A stretch of DNA of 6,364 nucleotides from an uncultured Dermatophilus sp. Lineage in GTDB: Bacteria > Actinomycetota > Actinomycetes > Actinomycetales > Dermatophilaceae. Shown one piece after another: positions 6,005 through 6,364 of this stretch. Location: the NCBI GenBank assembly GCA_945876925.1, contig CAMCQD010000107.1, positions 1 to 6,364 on the forward strand, given 5' to 3'. The first letter of the stretch is position 1, and each line of letters starts with the position of its first letter. The notes below the pieces were generated by a model. The model did no database searches, was not told the DNA's origin, and saw nothing but the letters and a program-made list of their open reading frames with translations. A program made the translations under genes and the position numbers.

Positions 6005-6364
6005 GTGACGACGTCCCCACCCGAGGGCACCGGCCAGTCCGGTGACCTGATCCGCGCGCTGGACGCGCTGTCGGCGACGGCCCAGTCCGCCGGGCTCGAC
6101 CCGGCGGGAGCGCGCGCCGAGGGCCGGGCGCTGGCGGCTGCGGTGCTGCAGACGAGCAAGCCCAGTACCGTGCATTCCTCGTGGCAGCAGCTCATGGGCG
6201 GCACCACGGCGGATTTCTTCACCGCAGCCTCGGCCGGGCGGCGGTTCGGGCACAGTCCCACTCCGCTGCTGGCGGCCCTGGTGGAGGCCGGGGCGGGGCA
6301 GGCAGGCGCGTACGCCGATGCCCTGGCCGAAGTGGCGATGGCGGCCTGCACGATGCCCGGGGCT
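6005..6364 (+). CDS. Unknown protein, third gene of the telA operon (cut by window edge)
   Basis: This open frame starts at GTG 6005 with GAGG seven bases upstream, 33 bases after the preceding stop. It stays open for 120 codons to the right edge, so only the N-terminal part is seen. I do not recognise it. Visible features are an N-terminal linker TTSPPEGTGQSG, then Ala-rich helices LIRALDALSATAQSAGLD and ARAEGRALAAAVLQTSK. Next comes a less repetitive stretch HSSWQQLMGGTTADFFTAASAGRRFGHSPT (about 57-86), then a Gly/Ala-rich segment LVEAGAGQAGAYADALAEVAMAACTM with one Cys. The Ala/Gly-rich helices loosely recall helical bundle domains such as DAK2, but I see none of that domain's metal-binding Asp motif, so I do not assign it. 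No signal peptide or membrane segment appears. The same strand and short spacing suggest it works with TelA and its partner. Confidence 0.82.
   Translation, partial: MTTSPPEGTGQSGDLIRALDALSATAQSAGLDPAGARAEGRALAAAVLQTSKPSTVHSSWQQLMGGTTADFFTAASAGRRFGHSPTPLLAALVEAGAGQAGAYADALAEVAMAACTMPGA

Noticed and set aside
4925..6253. A 442-codon open frame on the minus strand opposite telA and its partner
   Set aside because: It is an antisense shadow created by high-GC third positions. Its product is Arg/Gly/Ala-rich without family motifs, and the plus strand carries the clear TelA family sequence.

Overview
The window is GC-rich throughout, with third codon positions almost all G or C, many GTG starts and proline/alanine-rich protein tails. 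An IdeR/DmdR-type iron box precedes its feoAB genes. Together these point to a high-GC actinomycete chromosome, probably a filamentous one. The genus cannot be fixed from sequence alone. I see no transposase, integrase, phage gene, tRNA, rRNA or CRISPR array.

Left part (1-1383, leftward): a ferrous-iron uptake operon. feoA comes first and feoB follows with a 4-base GTGA overlap. feoB runs off the left edge after its GTPase domain, two membrane segments and the start of the first Gate motif. Upstream of feoA lie a 19-bp candidate iron box and, between it and the start codon, a strong 13-bp-arm inverted repeat. Iron-dependent repression is the simplest model.

Centre (1732-2901, rightward): a complete M20-family metallo-amidohydrolase of the ArgE (acetylornithine deacetylase) type with all metal and catalytic residues. 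It stands alone and diverges from feoAB. It is followed at once by an inverted repeat that could be a terminator, then by about 450 bases with no supported gene. A leftward gene of 147 codons (3358-3801) with a very strong Shine-Dalgarno site encodes a protein I do not recognise. Its C-terminal coding end is duplicated as a 28-bp direct repeat, 60 bp away and in the same reading phase.

Right part (4097-6364, rightward): an apparent operon of a TelA/KlaA-family toxic-anion-resistance protein, a small protein with possible XpaC-like character, and a third gene of unknown function cut by the right edge. Three consecutive inverted repeats sit in the 135 bases upstream of telA. TelA and XpaC-like proteins are often neighbours in other bacteria and are linked to tellurite or cell-envelope stress, but their biochemistry is poorly known. 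The third, unrecognised gene makes this operon the most open part of the window.
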